Shown: positions 34,413-42,648, numbered from the stretch's first letter. The stretch is 64,000 nucleotides of DNA from CAXRDE01 sp964229355 (GCA_964229355.1 CAXRDE010000004.1:124001-188000); one strand, 5' to 3'. Translations and numbers: made by a program. The notes: generated from the sequence alone by a model not told the origin.

Positions 34413-37400
34413 ATGTCGAAAGTTTTGTTCTTACGTCACCGTCATTTGCGTCCCTTCTTGGCGTATAGTGTCTTGTCAACCCTGGGCCTTTGGGGGTGTC
34501 AAACCCATACGCCAGCCACTCAAAATCCTGTTTTTCAGCAAGCCCGTACGCCTCAGGGGGCCTATGCCACCGGCCAGATCCAGAGCCAGCCCGCCGTGGC
34601 AGGCGCCGGAAAAGTTCGGGTTACGATGCGTTTTCCAGGTCTGAGTGGTTTTCGTACCCAGGCCATACAATGTGAGAATATTGCCGATGTGAAGGTGCGC
34701 ATTGTGGGGCAGGGCTTGACTGAAATCTTGCCGCAGTCCGTGGACCATGTATCGGGCGAATGTTTTTTTAGCGCCACTTTTGATCAGGTGCCCGAGGGCA
34801 CGACCCGCATTATTGAGGTGGATGCTTTTGATGCCAGCAATAATCGTCTCTCGGGCTATAGTATGAAGGGGCTCGTGGATGTTTCTGATGCACAAGCCAG
34901 TACCGCAGAATTAAGCTTTCGTTCCACTGCTGCCGGAATGTTGGCGCAGTCCCTGCTCAAGAGTCAGGGGCCTACCGGCATTGCATTACTTTCTGGCATG
35001 ACCCAGGCTTCTCTGCAGGCCTATGCGGATCAGCTGATTTTCGGCGCCGCTTACGATGTCGGTACCCACGGCGAAAACCCTGATTATAGCTATACTCAAA
35101 AACACCCGCTCTTATTGCATTACGATAATCTGGCACAATATCTGGTGAGTACCAACGGGGACTTAAACAGCTTTCCCACTGACTTAGCTGCCTATAGCCT
35201 GGAGGCTGCCACTTTAACGGTCACGAACCTGAGCCTTGCTGGCAGCCAGTCCATTTCAGTCAATGATGCCGCCTCGCCAGCTTTTGACCTGGCCACGCCC
35301 CAATCGGGTGACGAAGCCCAGACCCTTACCGGCATTTTACCAGGCACCTGGACGGTGAATATTAACCATGGTACGGGCAGTACGTATAACGCCACCTTGA
35401 GCTTCGCCCCCGGGGGCACGGTGACGCTGAATGCCGGGTCGACGCCGCCAGTCAATGCCTTTTGGAATCTCGCGTCTTACCAACCGCCCACCGCCAATGT
35501 CCTGAGTTTTGATCGTGATGATTCCTCTTCTAACCGTCATATTTTGGGCACCAGTCACGGGGTGTATACCTTTGAGATCGGAAGCAATCAATGGCTTTAT
35601 AAAAACCTGACGGCGCAACGCATTTTGTCGGTGCGTTCAGGGGGGGACTTGAGCGGTCTGGTGGCCTTTGCGGGCACCGAAGGTCAGGGCCTGTTTAAGA
35701 CAGAAGACGCAGGCAGTAGCTGGGTTAAAGCAGTCACGGGCAACGGCTTCGATAACCTCAGTGTCTATGCTATGCAGCGCCGGATGAATTTTGATGTTTT
35801 GGGGCAATTGGACTTTTTGTTTGCGGCCACCAATGATGGGGTCGTAGAGTATTTTGCGGACAGTCAGGGCAATCCCTGGAGCAAGGTCAATCAGGTCTTG
35901 AACGGGACGTCATTGGCTGGAGTCACTGTGAGTAGCATCATTGAGGCGGGGTTTGGGCCTGACGTACGTTTGTACATTACCGTGCCCGAAGGACCTGCGG
36001 CCGGGGTTTATGCCAGTTTAAACCAGAACCCGGGCAACGGATGGTACAAAATTGATGGCTCAAGCCCGTCCCTTGCCAGTGCCATGCCTTATCGCGTGAA
36101 AGCTGACACCTTTGGCAATGTTTTTGTGGCCTGTAAAGACGGTTCGGTGTTTAGCGTGTTCGCCAGTGATGTGGATGCGGTCTTGAATGTACAAGCACCT
36201 GCCGAGCCCAATGTGTCAGAAATAGCATGGACCTCTGAAAGCCCGTTGCCTGCACAACCTACCGCCTTGATGTTTAGCTCCACAGGGGCTGTGGCAAGTA
36301 CCGTAGAGGGGGTCTTTAGCAATAATAATCCACCCGATAGCACCTGGAACAGCGTGACCGGAACGGGTTACCCACTGCCCAATAACCATGTGAACTTCCT
36401 TTACAATAGCAGCGGAGAACTCTTTGATGCTTACGCCTTTACCCAGGGCGGGATTGCGCGTTACTTCAATAACGACTGGTTCGCTGACGACGTTTCTGGG
36501 CCAGCCACCAATAACGGCCTGAGTGGCGGTGAAATTACGCGGCTGCTTTCAGATGGGACGGGCATCTTTGTGGGGACCCGTTATGCGGGTGTGTTTTACA
36601 ACACGGCCAGCAGTAGTTTGAGACTGCCCACCTTGCCCTCAGAGGCCCATAAAGAAATTCTGGATATGGGCAAAGATGGCAGTGGCAATTTGATTGTACT
36701 TACGCCCAGCGGCGTTTATGCCCTCAACAATCCGACCTCTGTCGGCGGAACCTGGAATAAGCTCACGGATCCCCCTACGGATTTTAAAGCCACGCATCTG
36801 GTGGTGAAGCCCGATGAAACCAGCAGCAGCATTTTTATTAGCAGCGCTGAAGACGCAGCAAATACAGGCATTCTGCAATTGGATTGTAGTTCTCCAGACT
36901 GTCATAGTCTCAGTGCCGCCAATTGGAATGCCCGTTACACGCAACCCACCCATAGCTTGTTTATGTTGGGCCTGCTGGGCTTGTATGCCGGGGTGCAAGA
37001 TGCGACCGGTAACCACCAGGTGATCAAGAGCGTGGACAATGGCTTAACCTGGACCGGGCTGAGTGGGGTGGCTCCTCTGAATGCCATCCAGCCTATTGAT
37101 CATCTTTACGCCACCGATACGCGGGTGCTGGCGGTGTCCAGCGCAGCGGGTGCCAATGGGATTTACACGTTGGGTACTTCACCGTTGGGGAGCAGCTGGA
37201 GCAATCTCTCCAGCAATCTCTTTTTAAGTGTTAACCAGAACGTCACCAGCGTGATGCTGAACGGTGAGCGGGTGTTTGTAGGGCTGAATCAGGGGGGATT
37301 GCGAACCCTAAATATTGCAGATGTCTCGCCGACCTGGTTTGATTTCTCAGCGGGTGATCCGAGCCCACTGGGTATCTATGGTATTTCTGCTCTGGCTGGT

Positions 37401-37469
37401 AATATGAATCCTGCCAGTGTGCTTTATGCCGGAACACCCGGCTTTGGTTTGTATCAGACCAATCTCTAG
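34413..37469 (+). CDS. Large lipoprotein with a beta-propeller-like repeat domain
   Basis: A 1018-residue predicted lipoprotein (lipobox LGLWGC, Cys29). The first 330 residues are beta-rich, including a segment like that of its neighbour (VDAFDASNNRLSGYSMKGLVDV) and a PPC-like stretch. From about 350 on, units with aromatic turns recur (SWVKAVTGNG, GNPWSKVNQVL, TWNSVTGTGY, TWNKLTDPP, GLTWTGLSGV, SWSNLSSN). These are Asp-box/BNR-like and predict a sortilin- or sialidase-like propeller. No catalytic residues were assigned. It is likely a surface binding protein. AGGAG precedes the start. Confidence 0.65.
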   Translation: MSKVLFLRHRHLRPFLAYSVLSTLGLWGCQTHTPATQNPVFQQARTPQGAYATGQIQSQPAVAGAGKVRVTMRFPGLSGFRTQAIQCENIADVKVRIVGQGLTEILPQSVDHVSGECFFSATFDQVPEGTTRIIEVDAFDASNNRLSGYSMKGLVDVSDAQASTAELSFRSTAAGMLAQSLLKSQGPTGIALLSGMTQASLQAYADQLIFGAAYDVGTHGENPDYSYTQKHPLLLHYDNLAQYLVSTNGDLNSFPTDLAAYSLEAATLTVTNLSLAGSQSISVNDAASPAFDLATPQSGDEAQTLTGILPGTWTVNINHGTGSTYNATLSFAPGGTVTLNAGSTPPVNAFWNLASYQPPTANVLSFDRDDSSSNRHILGTSHGVYTFEIGSNQWLYKNLTAQRILSVRSGGDLSGLVAFAGTEGQGLFKTEDAGSSWVKAVTGNGFDNLSVYAMQRRMNFDVLGQLDFLFAATNDGVVEYFADSQGNPWSKVNQVLNGTSLAGVTVSSIIEAGFGPDVRLYITVPEGPAAGVYASLNQNPGNGWYKIDGSSPSLASAMPYRVKADTFGNVFVACKDGSVFSVFASDVDAVLNVQAPAEPNVSEIAWTSESPLPAQPTALMFSSTGAVASTVEGVFSNNNPPDSTWNSVTGTGYPLPNNHVNFLYNSSGELFDAYAFTQGGIARYFNNDWFADDVSGPATNNGLSGGEITRLLSDGTGIFVGTRYAGVFYNTASSSLRLPTLPSEAHKEILDMGKDGSGNLIVLTPSGVYALNNPTSVGGTWNKLTDPPTDFKATHLVVKPDETSSSIFISSAEDAANTGILQLDCSSPDCHSLSAANWNARYTQPTHSLFMLGLLGLYAGVQDATGNHQVIKSVDNGLTWTGLSGVAPLNAIQPIDHLYATDTRVLAVSSAAGANGIYTLGTSPLGSSWSNLSSNLFLSVNQNVTSVMLNGERVFVGLNQGGLRTLNIADVSPTWFDFSAGDPSPLGIYGISALAGNMNPASVLYAGTPGFGLYQTNL

Positions 37470-37473
37470 CTCC

Positions 37474-37499
37474 AAAAAGAAAAGCCCCGTGAGGGGCTT
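37474..37499 (-). terminator. Rho-independent terminator for crcB
   Basis: Stem AAGCCCC (37482-37488) with GGGGCTT (37493-37499) around a GTGA loop. On the minus strand it is followed by TTCTTTTT; on the plus strand no T run follows. It therefore terminates the leftward crcB transcript, though the hairpin may also slow the rightward one. Confidence 0.8.
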
Positions 37500-37503
37500 G
37501 ACC

Positions 37504-37558
37504 AGAGAAAGGCGTGATTGACACCCATGTCGAAAGATGTGTCATTGGGCCTTTCTCT
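37504..37558. other. Long imperfect hairpin between convergent genes
   Basis: A perfect 10-base outer stem (37504-37513 with 37549-37558, AGAGAAAGGC / GCCTTTCTCT) encloses an inner 6-base stem (37519-37524 with 37539-37544, TGACAC / GTGTCA). No T run follows on either strand. It could be a 3' stabilising structure for the propeller gene message, part of the crcB 3' end, or a small RNA. Confidence 0.6.
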
Positions 37559-37605
37559 TAGGGTAGAAAAAAACAGAACGGATTTCCGTGACCCGGATCG
37601 CAGCT

Positions 37606-38019
37606 TTAAGGGGTGGGGCTGCCGATTCGGTTAATCCAGAGCCAAAAGCAGAGCAGTCCAAGCCCCACGGATAGTAGAGAACCCATCATATTTGCAAAAA
37701 TATGGAGCAGGGCTTCGGTGGGACGGTTTTGCCACCACAGCTGATGTACTTCATAGCCAAAGGCAGAAAACGTGGTAAAACTGCCCAAAAATCCGGTCAT
37801 GCCGAAGAGCATAAACGTGGGATGGGGGGGCAGTCGGAACAGTGCCATGCCGAGTAACAGGCCGGCACAGAAGCAACCCATGCTGTTGACCACGAGGGTG
37901 GCCCAGGGATAGCCAGGAACATACTGCTGGAATAAAACGCCCATCAGATAACGACTGCTGGCCCCGAGACTTCCTCCCAGGGCGACGATGGCGACTGAAG
38001 AAAAGGAGATGGCTTGCAT
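37606..38019 (-). CDS. crcB: Fluoride channel CrcB/FluC
   Basis: A 137-residue, four-helix inner-membrane protein that forms a dimeric fluoride exporter channel. Family motifs are present: GGSLGASSRYLMG at the N-terminus, VNSMGCF in the second helix and GFLGSFTTFSAF with the fluoride-coordinating Thr/Phe region in the third. The gene starts only 20 bases after the terminator of its upstream neighbour. There is no properly spaced ribosome binding site, but TGG-CACAAT ends exactly 7 bases before the ATG, suggesting a private promoter and a leaderless message. No fluoride riboswitch fits in the gap. Confidence 0.95.
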   Translation of the reverse strand: MQAISFSSVAIVALGGSLGASSRYLMGVLFQQYVPGYPWATLVVNSMGCFCAGLLLGMALFRLPPHPTFMLFGMTGFLGSFTTFSAFGYEVHQLWWQNRPTEALLHIFANMMGSLLSVGLGLLCFWLWINRIGSPTP

Positions 38020-38026
38020 GCCCTTT

Positions 38027-38035
38027 ATTGTGCCA
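38027..38035 (-). promoter_or_regulatory. Extended -10 promoter directly before crcB
   Basis: On the minus strand TGG precedes CACAAT, and 7 bases separate the hexamer from the crcB ATG. The predicted transcription start is at or next to the A of ATG. Confidence 0.45.
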
Positions 38036-38040
38036 TAAAA

Positions 38041-38071
38041 AAACCCCGCGTGTTATCACGCGGGGTTTTTT
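38041..38071 (-). terminator. Strong hairpin terminator, A and T runs on both sides
   Basis: A perfect 12-base stem (38041-38052 with 38057-38068, AAACCCCGCGTG / CACGCGGGGTTT) with TTAT loop, flanked by A and T runs, so it can work in both directions. It follows the stop of the small acidic protein gene by 13 bases. Confidence 0.95.
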
Positions 38072-38083
38072 ACTGTGTAAAGC

Positions 38084-38269
38084 TTACTCGTCATCGTCTG
38101 GGACTCCCATCATCTCGAAAACTTCTTTACCGTATCGCTTGACAATGCGCTTGCGCAGCACCGTTGCCTGGGTGGCATTTCCCTGATGAATAAACTCCAG
38201 GTATTCCCGCACCATACGCTCGCAGTTGGCGTTGATTTTTTTGTGTTGGCGAACCGCTGAGAATTTCAT
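38084..38269 (-). CDS. Small acidic-tailed protein, unknown
   Basis: A 61-residue protein starting MKFSAVRQHKK, with a basic helical body (REYLEFIHQ, RKRIVKRYG) and an acidic end (GVPDDDE). The ATG at 38269 is chosen because of a very strong AAAGGAGG eight bases upstream; the frame stays open 15 codons more. With its own long 5' region and a strong terminator it is probably a well-expressed single gene. I recognise no family. The charge pattern could suit an RNA- or ribosome-associated protein, but that is a guess. Confidence 0.7.
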   Translation of the reverse strand: MKFSAVRQHKKINANCERMVREYLEFIHQGNATQATVLRKRIVKRYGKEVFEMMGVPDDDE

Positions 38270-38461
38270 TGTACTTTCCTCCTTTCTTTTTAAATAGCTT
38301 AGTATCTCATTCAATAGACGGATCTATCTTACTGCACTTATAGACGGGCGTTAAGTGAAAATTGTTCCTTGAAAGCCAATCAGCGGGACATTTTAGAGAC
38401 TTTTGATACAATGATTAGAAAATGGTTTTATTTTTTATTGTGAATGTTTTTTATTTCGTTT

Positions 38462-39097
38462 TTAATACATTTGCTGGGGCGGACATTGACGCCAAAAACG
38501 GTAAACGTAATAGCCCACAAATTCACGGGGCAATGACCAGTACAGATCTCGCCACTCAAAATAACGGGCGTGGGCATGGGATAAATCCTTAAAGCCGCAG
38601 CGCTGAAAGGCCAATTCTGTCCGCAGAATGTGGGTGGTGGAGCTAATGAGGGTTACCGTGCGCAACTGAGGAAAAGGGGCCAGGACCCGGCGGGTGTTGC
38701 TGGCGGTGTAAAAGGTGTTATCCCCAAAATGGTCGACCAAAATGTCTTCCTGGGGAATGCCCTGCTTGCGCAGGTACAAGGCCATTTCAGCGCCTTCGTC
38801 AAACCCCGCTGGATCAAAACCACCGCTCACGAGCACCTTGTTAATGCGCAGGCCTTCATACAGGCTTACGGCGCGATCCAATCTGGCCTGTAGGCGAGGA
38901 GATGGCTCGCCTTTGGCCAACACCTGGTTACCGAGCACAACACCCACGTCCGTGGGAAAATCCAGGCGATCGTTCAGCCCCACATAGAGTACCCAACTGC
39001 TGTGAAGTAAAAACCAGGTGAGTAAAACGCCTAAGCACAGGCGTATCCCTCGCCCGGTAGCCATGAGGGCATTCCAGAATTTATCGCGCTTGCTCAT
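38462..39097 (-). CDS. DUF218/YdcF-SanA-like membrane protein
   Basis: A 211-residue protein with one N-terminal transmembrane helix and a DUF218 domain: DVGVVLGNQV, the Arg/Asp-rich ARLDRAVSLYEG, VLVSGGFDPAG and FGDNTFYTASNTRRVL. SanA and YdcF-like proteins are linked to envelope integrity and peptidoglycan precursor control. The ATG at 39097 overlaps the stop of the L,D-transpeptidase gene as ATGA and is preferred to the ORF's earlier start. The pairing with a wall enzyme supports an envelope role. Confidence 0.85.
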   Translation of the reverse strand: MSKRDKFWNALMATGRGIRLCLGVLLTWFLLHSSWVLYVGLNDRLDFPTDVGVVLGNQVLAKGEPSPRLQARLDRAVSLYEGLRINKVLVSGGFDPAGFDEGAEMALYLRKQGIPQEDILVDHFGDNTFYTASNTRRVLAPFPQLRTVTLISSTTHILRTELAFQRCGFKDLSHAHARYFEWRDLYWSLPREFVGYYVYRFWRQCPPQQMY

Positions 39098-39885
39098 GGG
39101 GCCAGGGAGAGCGGCGGCAGGTGCCACTGCGCCTGGTAGTCCCTATACACCGTTTGTGGAAGCTGAATCAACACCGGATGTTTGCGGGCGTCTAGCCAAT
39201 TGATGACGTTTAGCAGGTCCGATTGAGCCATGGCGGTGCAGCCTGAGGTCCCTGAGCCGTCCCCTTTCCAGATGTGCAGAAAAATGCAGGAGCCCGAGAT
39301 CTTGTCACGGGCTTGAAAGGCATTGGTGGTGTTGTGCTCTACAAAGACGCCCCAGCGGTAAGCCCCTTCGTCACGAATGGCGTCTCGGCGCATGTTTTCG
39401 TTGTTCTCATCATGTAACCAGTCCCGCTGAATGTTACGGGTATCGTGAATTTCGTTGTAGTAGCGAGACGGGGCATCGCCAATGCATCGTACCGTGGGGC
39501 TCAAATGGATGTAGGGCATGTGCAAGGTTAACCATTGCTGAGCCTGGGGTACGGTGGCCAGGCCAAAAACGCTCCCCAGTGAAAAAACACCTGCGGGAGC
39601 ACGCTTGTCCCCTTCGCGTCGATAATCGGCCTGGGGTTCATCAAGTTGAAATAACCCCCGGCCCCATCCCATGCCTTTTTTGCCCACCACAATCGGCACG
39701 GCTTGACCCACCGCTTGCCAGGGACCCTGGGCAGAGCGTTCCAGCCGTTGTAAACGTCCTTTTACAGCATCCCAGCTTTCGGTAACCACCACCAGGGCCT
39801 GCTGGGTCTGGGGGGGCACCTGGGCGTACACCGGCGTGCTGAGGCTGAGCCAAAGTAGGGTTAAGACGCTCCAGGATTTCTTCAT
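39094..39885 (-). CDS. L,D-transpeptidase (YkuD family), exported
   Basis: A 263-residue protein with a signal peptide (cleavage probably after VYA). The catalytic region reads CIFLHIWKGDGSGTSGC followed by TAM: His204, Ser214, Gly215 and nucleophile Cys216, the compact variant of the YkuD motif. The upstream GKKGMGWG and APAGVFSLG segments are typical of the family. Such enzymes make 3-3 peptidoglycan crosslinks or attach proteins to the wall. It is coupled to the DUF218 gene downstream and overlaps the membrane protein gene upstream by 4 bases. Confidence 0.88.
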   Translation of the reverse strand: MKKSWSVLTLLWLSLSTPVYAQVPPQTQQALVVVTESWDAVKGRLQRLERSAQGPWQAVGQAVPIVVGKKGMGWGRGLFQLDEPQADYRREGDKRAPAGVFSLGSVFGLATVPQAQQWLTLHMPYIHLSPTVRCIGDAPSRYYNEIHDTRNIQRDWLHDENNENMRRDAIRDEGAYRWGVFVEHNTTNAFQARDKISGSCIFLHIWKGDGSGTSGCTAMAQSDLLNVINWLDARKHPVLIQLPQTVYRDYQAQWHLPPLSLAP

Positions 39886-40499
39886 GCGGCGCTCTGCACG
39901 CCCGGGGTCAGGGTTGCTGCTTGCTGGCGTTGCAGTTCGAGTTCACTGACCTCGGGGCTTACCCCCGTTTTACCTTGAATAAGGGTTTGAAAACTGTAAT
40001 ACAATACAGACAACAGTCCCCAGGTTAAACCCAGTAAAACACCGGTATCCACAATGCCCCGCCAGGGCTGCGTCAATTGTCGGATCACAATAATCAGTAA
40101 AATGATACCGATATTTAAAACCCAGGCGACGATTTTGCGTTTTTTGGTGGCCCCAAAAAATCCCATGCAAAAGAAAGGGGCAAAAAGCGTGCGCAATACG
40201 CCGCCAGGATAGTGTTTTAACCACTGTGCACGGGCGGCAAAGCGCGGTGAAAAGGCCTTTTGAAAGCCTTTATACCCCTCGGTGTAGCCCATGAAACCCA
40301 TCCAGAGCACAATTAAAGCCCAATGCCACCACTGTAAGGGCTCTTCTAACATGTTTTGTACCATGGGCGAGAGCCGGTAGAGTGCCTGTACAAGCAACAG
40401 TGAAAAGCCAATAACGGCCCAGGCGGCGGTGAGTCGGCCCGCCAGGGTGGGTTCTGTCGATGCGGGAAGGGAGTCAGAGGATGCGGATTCAGTATGCAT
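39882..40499 (-). CDS. Four-helix membrane protein, unknown
   Basis: A 205-residue integral membrane protein with about four transmembrane helices (about 28-48, 60-80, 118-138, 148-170) and a cytoplasmic-looking loop rich in aromatic and basic residues (GYTEGYKGFQKAFSPRFAARAQW). I do not recognise a named family. It is the first gene of the L,D-transpeptidase/DUF218 operon and overlaps it as ATGA, so it probably acts in the envelope too. Confidence 0.65.
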   Translation of the reverse strand: MHTESASSDSLPASTEPTLAGRLTAAWAVIGFSLLLVQALYRLSPMVQNMLEEPLQWWHWALIVLWMGFMGYTEGYKGFQKAFSPRFAARAQWLKHYPGGVLRTLFAPFFCMGFFGATKKRKIVAWVLNIGIILLIIVIRQLTQPWRGIVDTGVLLGLTWGLLSVLYYSFQTLIQGKTGVSPEVSELELQRQQAATLTPGVQSAA

Positions 40500-40579
40500 G
40501 GAGAATATCGTGCCTTATTTTCTATTCAGTGGATTACCCTAGCATAACGAAGCAATCCCTCAGGTGTAAAGCAGAATTC

Positions 40580-40588
40580 TGGTATACT
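40580..40588 (+). promoter_or_regulatory. Extended -10 promoter 7 bases before an ATG
   Basis: TGG precedes TATACT; the hexamer ends exactly 7 bases before the ATG at 40596 with no ribosome binding site between. A leaderless transcript is predicted. Confidence 0.5.
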
Positions 40589-40595
40589 TTGTTGC

Positions 40596-41858
40596 ATGTG
40601 GAAATCATCTCTATCTGTGCTTTCAAGCCTATTCGTTCTGTCCTGTTTGAGCGCCTGTCCTGCGGCAAAAGATCCCCAGACCATTCAGTTTTCGACCTGG
40701 GGAAGTCCCGAAGAAATGGCGATTTTAAAGCCTTTGATAGCGGAGTTTGAAAAAGAAAACCCCGATATTCACGTGGATCTTTTGCATATTCCCGATAAAT
40801 ACTTTCAAAAAATCCATGCGCTTTTGGCGGCCAATTTAGCGCCAGATGTGATGTTTTTAAACAATATTCAATTTCCTGTCTACGCCTCCAATCAGGCCTT
40901 TTTAGATCTTTCTCCCTATCTGCAAAGCAGCACCATGGTGCAAGCGCAAGATTTTTATCCGCAAACCCTGGAAGGTTTTCAGTGGCAGGGGCAAATTCAA
41001 GGGGTTCCGCGGGATGCTTCAAACCTGGTGTTCTTTTACAATAAAGATCTCTTTGATCAAGCCGGTTTGCCTTATCCTACTGCAGACTGGACCTGGGAGC
41101 AGTTTTTAGAGACCGCAAAAAAACTGACCCGTGATGAGAACGGAGACGGAACTCCTGAGCAGTTTGGGGTTTCGGCCCATCATAAGAACTACTTTTTATT
41201 CTGGTTTCCCTATGTATGGAGCACCGGTGGAGATATTTTTGATGCGGAACGCAAACATTTCACACTGGACTCACCGGAGGCGGTGCGGGGATTGCAACGT
41301 TTTGCAGATTTGCGGCACCAGCACCATGTGGCGCCTACCCGTGCCCAGGCCGGAAGTTTGACCATGTCCCAATTGTTTATGCAACGCAAGTTGGCCATGG
41401 TGCTCAATGGGCGCTGGGCGGTACCGCTGTACCGCAAAGAGCTGGACTTTGCCTGGGACATTGTGCCTTACCCCAGGGCTGAAGCGGGCTCTGTGGTCGA
41501 CGCTGATGCCTCAGGGTGGGTGATCTCAAAACAGACCCATCAGCCTGAAAAAGCCTGGAAGCTGGTGGAGTTTTTGGCCAGTCGCCGCGCCGCTGAGGCC
41601 TTTACCGAACCCGGATTAATTATTCCTGCTCGCAAAGATGTGGCCCAGTCGGAGGTGTTTTTACGACCCACGGAAGCCCCTGCCCATGCGCAGTACTTTT
41701 TAGACGCTTTAGAAACCGGTAAGCCCATTCCTGCGGTGCCTTATTGGAACGCGGTATTGGAAAAAGTAGACAAGGCCTTAGAACCGGTTTGGGATGGCAC
41801 CCGCTCCGCAGAAGAGGCGGTCAAAGGCCTCGCGGAAGATGTGGACCCTTTGCTTTAA
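40596..41858 (+). CDS. Sugar ABC transporter substrate-binding lipoprotein (orphan)
   Basis: A 420-residue periplasmic lipoprotein (lipobox LSAC, Cys21) of the extracellular solute-binding family 1. Typical stretches are FSTWGSPEEMAILKPLIAEFEKENP, APDVMFLNN, GVPRDASNLVFFYNKDLFDQAG, KKLTRDENGDGTPEQFG and AVVLNGRW-like AMVLNGRWAVPL. Relatives bind maltodextrins, glycerol-3-phosphate or other sugars. No permease or ATPase gene is nearby, so its transporter is encoded elsewhere or it acts as a sensor. The likely leaderless start is described at its promoter. The stop overlaps the convergent neighbour by 4 bases. Confidence 0.92.
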   Translation: MWKSSLSVLSSLFVLSCLSACPAAKDPQTIQFSTWGSPEEMAILKPLIAEFEKENPDIHVDLLHIPDKYFQKIHALLAANLAPDVMFLNNIQFPVYASNQAFLDLSPYLQSSTMVQAQDFYPQTLEGFQWQGQIQGVPRDASNLVFFYNKDLFDQAGLPYPTADWTWEQFLETAKKLTRDENGDGTPEQFGVSAHHKNYFLFWFPYVWSTGGDIFDAERKHFTLDSPEAVRGLQRFADLRHQHHVAPTRAQAGSLTMSQLFMQRKLAMVLNGRWAVPLYRKELDFAWDIVPYPRAEAGSVVDADASGWVISKQTHQPEKAWKLVEFLASRRAAEAFTEPGLIIPARKDVAQSEVFLRPTEAPAHAQYFLDALETGKPIPAVPYWNAVLEKVDKALEPVWDGTRSAEEAVKGLAEDVDPLL

Positions 41859-42163
41859 ACCTCTTCGGCTTTTACCTGAATCACAGGTCCCTCGGATGTG
41901 TCGAGAGGCTCTTGCGCACGCGTGCCGCGCTGGGCGTTTTGAAAGGGAGAGCTGTTGCCCATAAACTGTTCTGGATTCATTGACACCTTGAGTAGGGCGC
42001 CGTATTTGCGCTTAAAGATGAACCAGCCTGCCAGGGCCATGACCGCTAAAATGGCCAGCACTACTAAAAATCCCACCAGCAAATAAGGCAGGTAATACAC
42101 CACAAATGCCAGGGCCATCAGGAGCGCAAAGGCATAGGTAATTTGCAAACTCAGGGCATACAT
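41855..42163 (-). CDS. Small membrane protein with two helices
   Basis: A 102-residue protein with two adjacent transmembrane helices (about 8-27 and 29-50), then a basic KRKYG and a polar, probably disordered tail containing NPEQFMG and FQNAQRG. No family is recognised. It follows the DUF3293 gene by 7 bases and is probably co-transcribed with it. Confidence 0.6.
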   Translation of the reverse strand: MYALSLQITYAFALLMALAFVVYYLPYLLVGFLVVLAILAVMALAGWFIFKRKYGALLKVSMNPEQFMGNSSPFQNAQRGTRAQEPLDTSEGPVIQVKAEEV

Positions 42164-42170
42164 GCTTTGC

Positions 42171-42590
42171 CTACACTTCTACCAATTGTGCTGGCTTTCC
42201 CAGGGTGCCGGTCACAATGGCTTTTTGATTAAAGTCTACCGCAATTTGCAGGGCCTGTTCAGCAGAAATGTTTAAAATAAGCAGGGCGTGTTCGGGGGGC
42301 CAGTCGTTACGAATGCTTTTAGCCCAGGCTTCGTAATAGGTCAGCTCCAGCTTTTTGACCTGTTCTTCGAGCTGTAAAAACGCCCGCGTGTTTTCAGCAG
42401 AACTGCGCATATGGGACTGGGGATTGTCGGAGGTAATAAAGGCCCAGGTTTTGATGGCCGGTGTTTTTAAGGCTTTCAACGCTTTATCAAGCACCGGGTT
42501 TTTTTGATCAATAATAATATCGGCTTCGAGCTCAGGAACGGTATAAATGGCTTTGCGGTAAATTTCAAGCAATGATGAATCCACAGACAT
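42171..42590 (-). CDS. DUF3293-like protein
   Basis: A 139-residue soluble protein. The stretch WAFITSDNPQSHMRSSAENTRAFLQLEEQV followed by WPPEHALLILNIS and AVDFNQKAIVTG matches the layout of DUF3293 (AFITAxNP, then WpeE, then FgQ.A). The biochemical role of this family is unknown. It is upstream of the small membrane protein gene, with which it likely shares a transcript. Confidence 0.75.
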   Translation of the reverse strand: MSVDSSLLEIYRKAIYTVPELEADIIIDQKNPVLDKALKALKTPAIKTWAFITSDNPQSHMRSSAENTRAFLQLEEQVKKLELTYYEAWAKSIRNDWPPEHALLILNISAEQALQIAVDFNQKAIVTGTLGKPAQLVEV

Positions 42591-42648
42591 GGGGTGACTC
42601 CAACTTATTTTTACTTTATTTTAACCGTTTTTAAACAAAAAACTCAAG

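Noticed and set aside
38020..38083. Fluoride riboswitch upstream of crcB
   Set aside because: Only 20 bases separate crcB from a terminator; the conserved riboswitch core is not present.
38400..38465. T-rich tract as terminator of the DUF218 operon
   Set aside because: The T run is on the plus strand while the operon reads leftward, and there is no stem.
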